A DNA stretch of 64,000 nt from Gerris lacustris. Taxonomy: Eukaryota; Arthropoda; Insecta; Hemiptera; Gerridae. How positions within the stretch are numbered: the first letter of the stretch is position 1; each line of letters begins with the position of its first letter. The stretch spans positions 10,934,834-10,998,833 of the forward strand of contig OX578277.1 of assembly GCA_951217055.1 (NCBI GenBank), read 5' to 3'. Shown here piece by piece: positions 10,601-24,800 of this stretch. A model generated the notes under the pieces. That model was not told where the DNA came from, did no database searches, and was given only the letters and a program-made list of their open reading frames with translations. Both the position numbers and the translations under genes were made by a program.

Positions 10601-13600
10601 TAATGAGTGACATTTTTCCCCAAGATGTTCTATTTTTTCCCACTTAATCCTTCTTTCAATTACCTGTCAAGGCTCAATGGATTCTTCAGTATTTTTGGAA
10701 GGCCTAAGTCTTTCACAGGCTTTTGCTCCAAGCCCCATATAATTTTATTTATATCGCCCTCCACTTGTAAACATTCCTATCCTGAGTGGCCGGTAAAGTT
10801 CCGTTTTACAGCCCAGGGGCCTGTAAAACTGCATGCTTTTTCTTTACAGGCCGAGTAGTAGTTTGAGAAGCGGCCGCTTCCTGGCCGGGCCGCGGCGAGC
10901 AAGAAGAGCTAGTAGTTTTCAGCGTCAGCTGTTCAATTTGTAAACAATCAATATTTTTATAACTGCGGTTTGTTTTGGTACTGATTTAAACTTAATATGC
11001 ACTTATTGTTTTTGAAGATTACGGCAAAATAGTTAACGTGTTTTGTAATTATTAGTTTACACGTGGTGGGCGATAAAATAGTGTACGCACCACGAGCAGT
11101 AAGTGCCATGACAGCCCTCGGGGCTAAACGCACTCGTTATTTCAAACTTCGCCCTCGGCCTGTAATAACGCCCTTACTGCTCTAGGTACTTAAATAGCTA
11201 TTATGAATGTATGTAAATGTCTTATCTTTAACAAGAATTTCTTAATAGGGCACTGTTTACAAAATTGAAATTTACATCTGCCTGGTCAAGCTGAAAGCCC
11301 AGTGTGCAGGCTGTGTAAGGTAGAGGATAAAATTCCTTTCCACCTTATCAGCAGCTATCTCATATTAACTTGGGTAAGGAGGGAAATGGCCAAACCAATA
11401 CTTAAATAACCACTGTCCACTAAAGAACTAAGACTGGTTCAGCTTAGTTCATCTTTTCAATTATCTGTTCCCATGATGAGTTATGTAAACTCAACCATTA
11501 CCAATACCAACATTGTTAGATGTCAATTATTATTTGACCAATATGAGTTCTAACTAATTAAAATAGGATTGGTCAAAGGTAATTTAGAGTGAGTGAATAA
11601 GTATATAAAAATAAGTTACTAACAGTTAAGTGTTTCTCTATTATGATATTAAAAAATATAAATAATAACTACATATTTAAAGTTAATTTGTATCCAATGA
11701 GTGCATCCAGGGTAGAATTTGGTAGAAACTTGATGGATCTGCCAATCATAAGACTGTCCTAAAAATTCTATATATATATTTTTTTATTATTATTTCAATA
11801 AGTTCATGATTTGTGGAACATAGCATGTGAATAGGGGAATGGATAATGCTGTAAACCACTAACGCAATAAGAAACTTATGTTAGTTCAGTCGATAATATG
11901 GGACTACTTTAGACAAACCATTAAAACTTCTTTAAAATCGTATATAGTAGTAGTAGTCTAGTACTTCCTACTAGAACGGGTAGGACGAACCACTTGTTCG
12001 AATCTTGCAATTAGGCCATCACTTAGGCCCTTTTTACGCCCCACGGTAGAGAGTTCCAGCCACTTCACACATCATACATATGTACATTTGTACCGCCGAA
12101 GCGAGTATGATGTGATCAATAGTGAGCCATATAAATCAGAGTGTCACGGCGAGGAATCGAACCCCGTCTCGTTCCACTCAAGATTCAGTGATAGCCTAGC
12201 AGAAATGGTTTAACCTGCACGGCCACGCTGGCTCTCCAAAAAATCGGATAAGTACTGTTACAGATGCAAGTGTTTTGGCACATGCGAAAGAGGAAGCAAG
12301 AGGACACATGTGGGCTAATTTTGATGTACCATCCGAACTTCATTAAAATCAGACAAGTGGTTTTAAAGATATGGTGCTTTTTCTAAATATATTGACTGAG
12401 AGACATGAGACTAACAATGTTCCCTAATGTTGGAAAGCATATCTGTCAAGAAAATTTTAAATATGAAGACAAATCATTTTCATTCTTAAGAATTATTAAA
12501 ATTCTTCAGTTACTTTTTTATCTGATTAAAGACAAGTGGAATGGAAAAAATGTCGGGTAAATAGATTAAATATTTGCAAAGATACTGAGGAAATGCATTC
12601 ATCACAAGTTTTTCAAAAAAATAAAATATTATAATTTATTACATAATACAGTAGAACCTCGCTTACACGACCCTCAATAACAAGTGCAATTTTCAAATCC
12701 CCTTGAGATTGCCATAACACATAATGTTAAATTAACCTCTATAATGCGACTATTATTATCCAAACAACCTCAATAACACGGATTTTTTCCAATTCACAAC
12801 GTAACTCAGAACGTCTATAACAAGTCGTTTTGAGAAGTCAACCTCTATAATGCGACTCTATACAGGAATGGGTCGACCTTGAACAAGTCTAGACTTGAAA
12901 ACCCTGCTCATTAACCTTGATAACTCGACTGATAGCCAAAATAACCTTGATAACACGACTCTCAACAAAAAGAGCACCTCGATAACAAGACAGTTTCCCT
13001 AATCCCCTTAAGACACTTCTTATCGAGGTTCCACTGTATCAAATTGTGGCAAACTGGCTTCCTAGCTCTGTGGCAGATCATGCGACTTCAGGTTAAAAGA
13101 TCATTGGTTTAATAGAAGTGACTGTTTTTATCTATACTATACTTCTAGTAATATGTTATACTGGGCTGCCCCATTTGTTAGTATACCTCGAGTTAACATC
13201 ACGTTGCACGACACTGCAGAAGATGCTTCCAGTAGTGGAAGCTAAAAGTAGTGATACACCCCTTGTGTCTTTTTGTGTTATTTGTGTGTTAAAAAAACCA
13301 AGCTATTCATCGTCTTTGTTAGTTGTATTATTTAAGCCGAGTTACACAATCCAAGTACACTTGGACCAAATCAGATTTGACTCTACTTTGACACTATTTG
13401 GATCGTGTAAACAGTGTATCAAAGTCAACTTGGACATCCAAGTTGAGTTGGTTGGATTCCATCTAAGTAGACTTTGATAAAAACAAAAATGGCGCCCACA
13501 TGACAAATTATTAGAATGAGCTGTCAAAAAATGAAAAATGAGAGGTTGAGCTGGGTTTAGTTAACCAGAAGATGATACATCACCACTGTTTTAAAACTTA

Positions 13601-16600
13601 ATAAGTACAATTTAACTGAAAAGTTCTAGAAAGAAAAATATTTCACACAATCTATCTGAACCTCTACTTTATAATGTATCAAAGCACTACTTGGACCAAG
13701 TGTACTTTGATCGTGCAAACCTTACTTCAAAATTCCACAAACACTTGGACCAAGTGGATTTGATCAAAGTGACTAGGACCAAGTATACTTGGATCGTGAA
13801 AACCAGGCTTTAAAATTCTAAATATATGCAAGCTGCGAAGTATTGAACTATTTTTTTTTTATTGCATAAGAAGAATAGGGAACATGTGGTAATATCGAAT
13901 ATTATTATTTAAAGTTAGTCTAAGGTTGTCAAACTTTTTCATTTATAAGTTTAAACAGTAATGTATTCATTCTATAATAAATTAAAAATTATCTTTTAAT
14001 TCACAAGCTCAAAATAATGCCCCCACCACTTTGAGGCTCCACATAAGAGTTGTCATGTGTCACTGGTGGAGAGGGGAGCATAGCACCCCAAGCACCAAGC
14101 AGCCATTTCGCTGGGTAGCAGTCGCCTTCTAGGGGTTAAGGAGCAAAGCGAGTAGAGGTTACCTATTTTTTAGTGTTTTTGATTAACCTAGTAGTAGTAG
14201 TAGTAGTAGTAGTAGTCTAGAACTTCCTACTAGAACGGGTAGGACGAACCACTAGTTCGAACCTTGCAATTAGGCCATCACTTAGGCCCTTTGTGGAGAG
14301 TTCCAGCTACTTCACACATTATACATTTGTACATTGTACATTGTACTGCTGAAGCGAGTATGGTGTGGTCATTAGTAAGCTATATAAGCGTGCGTCAAAG
14401 CGTGGGGAAAGACTCCCCATAAAGGGTGTCGCCCTGCTTTGTTCTCGAACCAAAGATACAAATTACATCATCAGGACACGGATCGGACCCATATCAAAGA
14501 GGTGGGGAAGAGTCCCCATAAAGGGTGTCCCTCGCCCTGCACAGTCCGCGATTTATTGATGCAATTCAGAGTATCATGGCACGGGATCGAACCCACGACC
14601 TCGAGTTGCCTCGACTTATTGATAGCTGAGCGAGCGCCTTAAGACGCTCGGCTACCCTGGCTCCTTTGATTAACCTAAATTGTTTTTGAAAAAAATAGAC
14701 TGCCAATTGGTGTGGCACATAGCTTCCTCACATCTTATCCACGTACTTTATTGATTTTATGCTTTTACAAGCCATTATTGTCTAATGGTTTCTCCCATTT
14801 TTTAAATATGTCAAAATTGTTTTGATTTGTTACATGAATTAAAGTTTCAATTATGCATAAGTTAAAGAACGCAGACAGTTTAAATTAATTTGGGGCTATC
14901 TACAGGCTACTTTCAGCAAACCATCAACATTTAATAATAAAAACAAACCAACAGATAAGTACTTTTGAAGATGTAGGTATAAATAAATGTATGTTTGTGA
15001 GCATGTTGAAGAGAAACAAAAGGGCGCAGAAGGAAAACTTATATGGGACCAACAATAAACTAATTATGATCTACCATCCAAATTTCAATAAAATCGGAAG
15101 AGTAATATTTGAGATATGTTGTTCCGCAAAAATTGAGCGACAGACCGACAGACAGACACATAACCAAAAATTCCCTGATGTCTGAAACGGATTTCAGTCT
15201 TGGAATTTTTGAAATCAGACACCCACAAAATGTTTCATTCTTCAGAACGATCCCATAGCTTCCGTTACCTTCGGTAAGCTCAGAAGCAAAATGTATTACA
15301 AAATTTATTCCTCATAAACAAGTGAAGTTAAATAAAAAACAGTTATTAATAAATGTTAAAAATTAATCAAAATTCATGCTTTACAGAACACATACTAATT
15401 TAGTATTTAAGAGGAAGGTGAGAAATTAAGAGGAAGGTGAGAAATTAAGAGGAAGGAGAGAAAGACAAGCAAAAATCTTTTTATATTATTTAATTTTTTT
15501 CTTAAAAGCAACAAAATCACAGATAATTTTTTTTTTTTATAAAAAACAAAATTTAACATAAAAAAAAGTACAAGAAATAATTTCAAAAGTCACATTTAAA
15601 ATTTAATAAAATTAAAAAGAAGAAAACAAACAAATTTATTAAGTAAGGTGGTAGTATGTACATGTATGTAGGTACATGTATGTATGTAGGTACATGTATG
15701 TATGTACATGTATGTAGGTACATGTATGTATGTAGGTACATGTATGTATGTACATGTATGTACAGTGTATTTGAAGGAATTGTACAGGCATTTCATAGCT
15801 CATAGGGAATTAAATTCTGAACAAAAAATGTCCATTAAATATGGTCTGCAAATGCTTCCTTACTAATCTAGAGCGAAAAAAAACACATTTCCCAAAACTT
15901 TTTCATGGTGTTAAACCACAGACCACTTATCTTCCTCCACTACCTGCTATAAGAACAGTGGTTTTCTTGAAGAGTAAAAAGATTTCATAAAATCTATTGG
16001 TGTATCATGTTTATTTCAGAGTGTTTTTCGATAGAATAAGCGGGATTTCATCAATTTGAGAGAAAAGGTGGAAAAACATGTTTTCTTGTGGTTATTTTCA
16101 CTCTAGTACTGTAAGGAAGAAAGCGTTTGTGGACGCATATTTAGTGATAGTCCAGAAGATGGCGAGAAAAAAGTGTCTGACTAACATCAAGCTAGAATTT
16201 TGTGTATAAGTAAATCTTCTGGTAACTTTTAATAATAAGCGGTCGGTTAAGTTTGTCTGCAGGGCATAGCTTGGCAATAGGCATTTGAAAAAAAAAAAAA
16301 AACAAGTCATGGAGAGCGTCCATGTACCGCCCATTTTGGTGGACAATGTGATTTTCATAATTATGAGTACAAAATTAGTTAGTAGACATAAAATCAAGTT
16401 GATGTTAGTTTGTCCCTTGATAGGCAAGTTATTCAAATATTACTTCAAATCACAGTGGTCACCTATTAAGTGACTAACCCACATCAACTTGATGTTTGGT
16501 CTACTAACTAATTTTGAACTCAGAAACATGAAAATCACATTGTCCACCATAATTGGGAGGACATGGACGCTCTCCACCATTTTGTTTTTTTCAAATGCCT

Positions 16601-19600
16601 ATTGCCTAGCTATGTCCTAAGATGAACTAAGCCGACCACATATTCTTAAAAGGCACCAAAATATTAACTTATACACAAAATTCTAGCTTGATGTTAGTTA
16701 GACACTTATTTGTAAGCTATCTCCTAGACTATGAAACTTTTTATTTAGAATTAAATTTTGTATAAGCTCTATACAATTAAGCCTGTACACTTACTTTGTA
16801 GGCACCCTGTAAATACATAAACGTACATCTAATTTAGAAAGCGTATAATATAGAAAGAAACCCCAGATTTGGACTTTTGTCATAAAAGTATAAAAATTTC
16901 ATTATAAAAAAAAAGAAATCTCAAATAGAAAAGTAAATAACAATGATAATATAAAAAAAGTAAACATTTTAATTAAATAGTTTGACAACACAGAAATAAA
17001 TAAAGATATTTAATTTATTTAATTATGTAGGTGTTTTTAACCTTTAATAACTTAGATATTTGTAATTTAGTAGATACTTGTAATCTATTCTCTACAATTT
17101 CTATAATTCTAGATGCATTATTTATTTAAGCTTCTATCAGTATTAGGACATTACAGGATGAAGGAATCAGTCACTTTACACATCTTTCTATTCGATCATT
17201 AGTGTGGACCATGTCTCACCTCTCTGGGAATCCAACCCAGATTATTGTTAGTGTTTGAATTTTGGTTCCAGGTAGAACAGTATTAGATCATTACAGGATG
17301 GAGGTATCAGTCACTTTACACATCTATCTATGTGATCATTAGTGTGGAACATGAGTCACTTCTCTGGGAATCCAATCAAGTTTGTCAGTGTTTAGACTTT
17401 GGTTCCAGATTGAATAGTATTAGAACATTACAGGATGGAGGAATCAGTGACTTTATTTATCAAATGTGAAATAGTTATCTGTTCTATTTTATTGGTTTTT
17501 GAAGGGTGTTGGATAGGTTGATCACATACACGATGTTATTTGTTTTATTCTTACTTGTGTTGTATTTAAAAAAAAAAATTAAAAACAACAAAATTAAATA
17601 AATTAAAAATATTATTTATTTAGTTAAGTTAAACTGTATTTACTTTCTAGAATACCATTGTTTAAATATAATAGATCCAAAAGAAAGGCCAACATGTATA
17701 AATAATTATAATTATATTTAAGTAAGACCAAAATCCATTTGTAAAAAAAATTAAAAAATTAATTCAAATTGTCCTGTTTTAACTGTGAAAGTCTGGATCA
17801 AAAACTACAAAAGAAAAGAAAAAAAAGAAGAAAAAAAAAATTAAAAAAAGAATAAATAAATAAAAGAAATTAAAGATTAAAGAAAAGCAATTGTAAAGAA
17901 AATTAAGTGATAAAATTAAAAATCAATGCATACTAATTAAAGGCATAAAAAATAGGATAAAAGATGAAGAATAACAACTTCAATTGTACAATAATTTTAA
18001 TTGCAAGTGAAGTAGTAATTGTTAGTTTGTAATGTAGTGTTTAGATGCTATGTTACCTGATGATGTAATGTATTGAAATGTACATTGTAAACTCATCTGT
18101 TGTACAACTAAAGTAGTAATTGTTAGTTTGTAATGTAGTGTTTAGATGCTATGTTACCTGACGATGTAATGTATTGAAATGTACATTGTAAACTCATCTA
18201 TTGTACAACTAAAGTAGTAATTGTTAGTTTGTAATGTAGTGTTTAGATGCTATGCTACCTGATGATGTAATGTATTGAAATGTACATTGTAAACTCATCT
18301 ATTGTACAACTAAACTAGTAATTGTTAGTTTGTAATGTAGTGTTTAGATGCTATGTTACCTGATGATGTAATGTACATTGTAAACTCATCTATTGTACAA
18401 CTAAAGTAGTAATTGTTAGTTTGTAATGTAGTGTTTAGATGCTATGTTACCTGATGATGTAATGTATTGAAATGTACATTGTAAACTCATCTATTGTACA
18501 ACTAAAGTAGTAATTGTTAGTTTGTAATGTAGTGTTTAGATGCTATGTTACCTGATGATGTAATGTATTGAAATGTACATTGTAAACTCATCTGTTGTAC
18601 AACTAAAGTAGTAATTGTTAGTTTGTAATGTAGTGTTTAGATGCTATGTTACCTGACGATGTAATGTATTGAAATGTACATTGTAAACTCATCTATTGTA
18701 CAACTAAAGTAGTAATTGTTAGTTTGTAATGTAGTGTTTAGATGCTATGCTACCTGATGATGTAATGTATTGAAATGTACATTGTAAACTCATCTATTGT
18801 ACAACTAAACTAGTAATTGTTAGTTTGTAATGTAGTGTTTAGATGCTATGTTACCTGATGATGTAATGTATTGAAATGTACATTGTAAACTCATCTATTG
18901 TACAACTAAAGTAGTAATTGTTAGTTTGTAATGTAGTGTTTAGATGCTATGTTACCTGATGATGTAATGTATTGAAATGTACATTGTAAACTCATCTATT
19001 GTACAACTAAAGTAGTAATTGTTAGTTTGTAATGTAGTGTTTAGATGCTATGTTACCTGATGATGTAATGTATTGAAATGTACATTGTAAACTCATCTAT
19101 TGTACAACTAAAGTAGTAATTGTTAGTTTGTAATGTAGTGTTTAGATGCTATGTTACCTGATGATGTAATGTACATTGTAAACTCATCTATTGTACAACT
19201 AAAGTAGTAATTGTTAGTTTGTAATGTGTTGTTTAGATGCTGTGTTACCTGATGATGTAATGTATTGAAATGTACATTGTAAACTCATCTATTGTACAAC
19301 TAAAGTAGTAATTGTTAGTTTGTAATGTAGTGTTTAGATGCTATGTTACCTGATGATGTAATGTATTGAAATGTACATTGTAAACTCATCTATTGTACAA
19401 CTAAAGTAGTAATTGTTAGGTTGTAATGTAGTGTTTAGATGCTATGTTACCTGATTATGTAATGTATTGAAATGTACATTGTAAACTCATCTATTGTACA
19501 ACTAAAGTAGTAATTGTTAGTTTGTAATGTAGTGTTTAGATGCTATGTTACCTGATGATGTAATGTATTGAAATGTACATTGTAAACTCATCTATTGTAC

Positions 19601-21818
19601 AACTAAAGTAGTAATTGTTAGTTTGTAATGTAGTGTTTAGATGCTATGTTACCTGATGATGTAATGTATTGAAATGTACATTGTAAACTCATCTATTGTA
19701 CAACTAAAGTAGTAATTGTTAGTTTGTAATGTAGTGTTTAGATGCTATGTTACCTGATGATGTAATGTACATTGTAAACTCATCTATTGTACAACTAAAG
19801 TAGTAATTGTTAGTTTGTAATGTGTTGTTTAGATGCTGTGTTACCTGATGATGTAATGTATTGAAATGTACATTGTAAACTCATCTATTGTACAACTAAA
19901 GTAGTAATTGTTAGTTTGTAATGTAGTGTTTAGATGCTATGTTACCTGATGATGTAATGTATTGAAATGTACATTGTAAACTCATCTATTGTACAACTAA
20001 AGTAGTAATTGTTAGGTTGTAATGTAGTGTTTAGATGCTATGTTACCTGATTATGTAATGTATTGAAATGTACATTGTAAACTCATCTATTGTACAACTA
20101 AAGTAGTAATTGTTAGTTTGTAATGTAGTGTTTAGATGCTATGTTACCTGATGATGTAATGTATTGAAATGTACATTGTAAACTCATCTATTGTACAACT
20201 AAAGTAGTAATTGTTAGTTTGTAATGTAGTGTTTAGATGCTATGTTACCTGATGATGTAATGTATTGAAATGTACATTGTAAACTCATCTATTGTACAAC
20301 TAAAGTAGTAATTGTTAGTTTGTAATGTAGTGTTTAGATGCTATGTTACCTGATGATGTAATGTACATTGTAAACTCATCTATTGTACAACTAAAGTAGT
20401 AATTGTTAGTTTGTAATGTGTTGTTTAGATGCTGTGTTACCTGATGATGTAATGTATTGAAATGTACATTGTAAACTCATCTATTGTACAACTAAAGTAG
20501 TAATTGTTAGTTTGTAATGTGTTGTTTAGATGCTACGTTACCTGATGATGTAATGTATTGAAATGTACATTGTAAACTCATCTATTGTACAAACTAAAGT
20601 AGTAATTGTTAGTTTGTAATGTAGTGTTTAGATGCTATGTTACCTGATGATGTAATATATTGAAATGTACATTGTAAACTCATCTATTGTACAAACTAAA
20701 GTAGTAATTGTTAGTTTGTAATGTAGTGTTTAGATGCTATGTTACCTGATGATGTAATATATTAAAATGTACATTGTTAACTTGTACATCTATTGTACAA
20801 CTAAAGTAGTAAGTTTTTATCTTATCTCCTAATTTATAGTGTTTTAGAAAAAAAAGGAGCAATTTGTAAGCTTTCAACAAGCCACTAAAAAAGAAAGTTG
20901 AAAATATTCGAGAAATTTTGATTGACTTACTGTAGTGGGGCGTCGGCAAGGTCCTCAATAGCTGCGTTGTTCTCACCTCGGTGGGGGTCATCCCATGTAT
21001 CAATTTGATTGCTTATACGGTTCTCTTCTGTCAACAAATAGACTCATAACTTATTGACAATCTATCTATAAAAGCCTTTTCCTTAAAAGTACAGTAAAAG
21101 TAGTGTTTTTTGAAAAGGAACATTTCATACATAAATGGTAATATGTGAAAAAGGTTCATAGTGGAAATAGCCGAAAAAAAAGAACTGATAAGGTTACACC
21201 AATTTTAACCTTTTTTCTCCAGGGGTCTAAAGGGCAATTATGGGGTCGATTCATGTTATCTAAAAAATAAGCCCTATGATATTAATAAAATTATAACAAG
21301 ATTTCAAATTTATAGAGTACAAACATGCAGCTAAGTTTTTGTTTAGTCCAAAAAGAATAAAAAAAAGCACTTTGAAATTTTAGTTTGTAAATTTTAAATT
21401 TTTCTCAAATTTAGATGTTTTGAACACATTTAAAACCCATACAAAAGGAAATAATATGTAGAGGGAGATAAAACACATGGATTTGAGTTCTGTAAAAACT
21501 TATTTTTCATTGAATTTGACCAAGTTACAGTTCTTTGAAATTTGAAAGTGGTAAAAATAGCTAAAAATCTACTAAAATAATAATTATTAAAATTTAAAAA
21601 AAATAAAAATTTGTCAACATTATAATTGTAAAAAATATATACTTTTTTTTGTTTTCATTCAAAACAAAACATAGATGCAATAATTATAATTTTAGCTAGT
21701 TTAACCATTTTGACCAAGAGTTGTGAGTGTAAAATGCACCATTGGAAGTGTTTTTTCCTCCTCTACAAATTCATACCTAATGTATCTTTATCTTTATGTA
21801 GTCTTAAATGCATTCTCC

Positions 21819-21866
<48 letters not shown>

Positions 21867-24800
21867 GAAAATGAAAAAACTCTGTTGCTGGCCAAAATTT
21901 GGTTGTGGTTATATTTTTATTATGGATGAGACAAAAAAAAAATTGCATGCTTCTTATACATTTTAAATTTGAACCCTTGTTTCTTTTTAATTTAGGGCTT
22001 AATGTTTTTAAAAAAACGCAAAATTGCCCTTTGACCCCCTGGAAAAGGAGGTTTAAAAGATGGTTAAAAACCTCATTAGTTCTAGTTTTTCTATTGTCAC
22101 AATGCACATTTGTCACTTACTAGCATTTATCCACAAATTGTTCCATCAACTGACTGAAAAAAAAAACACCTGATTTTACTGCACTGCAACTAAAAACCAA
22201 ATGGGTAATGTTAAGAAATGAAAAATATAATTTAACTTGAATTAAAAGATTCTGTGAGTAATACGAATATCTGAGTTTAATATTTAATTTACCTAAGTTG
22301 ATGTTCTTAGCAGGAGAATCATCAGGAGGTACAGGAATCTGTCCTTGGCCTGGTGCAGGCCCTGCGTTATTAGATGCGGGTTGTGCCAACGGCTCGGGTT
22401 TGCTCTCCTAGAAATTAAAATATAATTGGTTACTTTTTTAACACTAAATTTAAATAGCATGCAACAGTTCTTTCCCTCCTACTTACAGACAAATTTATAC
22501 TCACTACGGTTACGGCCAGAGTATACCCCAAGAATAGAACAGGCACCTAGATAGACTGTAATGGAAGTTGCAGACACAGATTTTAGAATCACGTAGTATA
22601 CCAGAATGTTTAGGCCAATTGTATTTCATATTCTGATTGCTATTGGTGCACTTGGACTGTAGTTGCTTATAACTAGGGCTCGGATTTGAGCATATTTGCA
22701 TATTTTTTTCCTGAATAGTACTCATTGAAAGAAGCCTTTTGGTGGTATTTTCACCTCTCTGGGACCAACAGAATTTAAATTTATCGAGCATATAATTGCA
22801 TAAAACCTCTGTTTTCATAATAGCATATAAATGCATATTCTTGAGGTTTTTCGTCTAAATAGTTTGTTTTTATTCAAATCCCCCCCCCCCCCCCCCCCCA
22901 ATTTGGGCCTGACCACCTCGAAAGCTCAGGCTGCTTTTGAAATTATGGACTTGATGCTATGCTTGACTTTCATAAAAGCCTACATGAGCGTAATTTCTGA
23001 GGTCATCCTAAAGTTGGAGTCTCAAGGGATGAAGTTGTTTGAAGTGGTCGCTACATTAAACGAAGTCATTGAAAAAGGCAACTCGTGGCCTAGAGATACA
23101 GGCAAAATCTTGACAAAAAGTTGGAGTTTGAGCTGGCTAAAATTCCTAGTTGGAGAGCAGCGTTGGACTAGGAGAGGATACTGCGTATGGCAAGTCCGCA
23201 ATGTCAGACGATTTTCCAAACTACTCTGCACAAGATGAAGCATCAGTTAAGTATTTACCACTCTTGTCAATTGATGTCGAAAGATTTTATTGGCCGATTT
23301 AAGGAAATCACTTAAACGTGAAAATTTAGAAAAAGAATTTGCAATCTATTTCATTGACTTGCCTAATACTAAACATTTTGTAAATAATCTTTTAAACTAT
23401 AACTTGTACATAAAACTTCTCATACATTTACATGAAACTTGTGGATATAGCAATGTATCATACATACAATAATTTGAAAATAATGCTCGTATATAAAGAT
23501 AAGTTGTCGATTTTTTTGTTTCACTGTTTGTTCACCTTTCTATAGTTTTAAGAGGTGTTTTTCGAACATATTCTGCATATTTAACAGCATATAATGAGTT
23601 TTTTCGAGCATATGTGGGTTTTTCGAACATATCTATCGAGCATAAAACAGGTGGTTTTCGAGCATATCTGGAGATTTTATCGAGCATATCAATCCGAGCC
23701 CTACTTATAACCTTCTATTTCATTGTTCTTGCTTCCGTTATATTATTTATTGTTTTATCATGAATAGAGAAAAACTCGTTGCCATATGTATTTTCATTTC
23801 ATAAGCTTGTATTTTTTGCGGTGAACAAAATGTGACAAAATACATTTTTCAATTTATAAAACAAGAAAACCACTAAAAAAAAAAAAAAAAACAAACAGAA
23901 TGAATCCATAAAAAACCAACCTGTGTCTGCTTGGTAGAAGTTTTACCCGAGGAATCCTGAGTGTAAAGAGCTTGTGGATTAATTCCGGGAGTAGTCGATG
24001 AACTTCCTTTGTTTAAATTCTCACCTTCGTTATCCTTTAAAAAATAAATAAATAAAATAATAATAAAGAGTGTTCATAATAAATAAAATTTTAGCAAGAG
24101 CATCAGTATGAATCGATTGACTGGTAAATCAACAGTCAAGAATTTAAAAAATAAATCTGGGAAGAGGCAGAGAGAGAGAGGGAGATAATGGGTTTAGTGG
24201 GTAGGCAAAAAATTAATCTTAAGATGCATAAATAAGCTATTTAAACTTTATATAAATTACAGTTGAATCTCTATACAACAAAATTGACGATTCCAATAAA
24301 AAAACTCACTATATAGAAAGTTTACGACACAGAAAATTCCTCAGTAGTTGGGTTTATTAAGGAATTATAAAGGCTTGACTTTTTTGGCAGGTGTAACTCT
24401 ACGGGCAGTTGCACCACAGGATTAGTCAGTTAGTTAAAGATTTGACTTTTTTGGCAGGCGTAACTCTACGGGCAGTTGCACCACAGGATTAGTCAGTTAG
24501 TTAAAGATTTGACTTTTTTGGCAGGCGTAAGCCCTCCATGGGCAGTTGCACCACAGGGTTAGTTAGTCAGTTAGTTAGATTTTACTCTTTTAGCAGGCGT
24601 AAGCCCTCCACGGCCAGTTGCACAGTTGCACCATGTTAGTTAGTTAGTTAAAGTGTGGTTACATCAGGAGCAATAAGATAATAACGAACATCACTTTATA
24701 AATATGAATTTAGATCATTATATATTTAGAATAAGAATTAATTACCAACTATCATTGTTAATATTTATTAATTTAGTACTGTTTTTAAAGAACTTAGTAA

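Noticed and set aside
10607..10858. 83-codon frame MTFFPKMFYFFPLNP
   Set aside because: No motif, AT-driven Phe/Ser/Pro content, runs into a GC palindromic patch.
14560..14664. Possible functional tRNA gene (A and B boxes present)
   Set aside because: The acceptor stem and anticodon arm do not pair properly, and the sequence continues into a SINE body with tail and target duplication.
15596..15796. Frame rich in TYIHV repeats
   Set aside because: Product of the TACATG/TATG microsatellite.
18009..20811. Regular array that could suggest CRISPR
   Set aside because: There are no variable spacers between repeats; the whole 101-bp unit is conserved. The DNA is eukaryotic.
21723..22123. Poly-Lys and poly-Phe frames on both strands
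   Set aside because: They are caused by an A run of about 45 bases in a foldback element.
22831..23238. 135-codon frame as a new gene
   Set aside because: It lies wholly within a hAT element with 8-bp target duplication, includes a poly-C Pro run, and is followed by a worn VERF motif; best read as transposase remnant.
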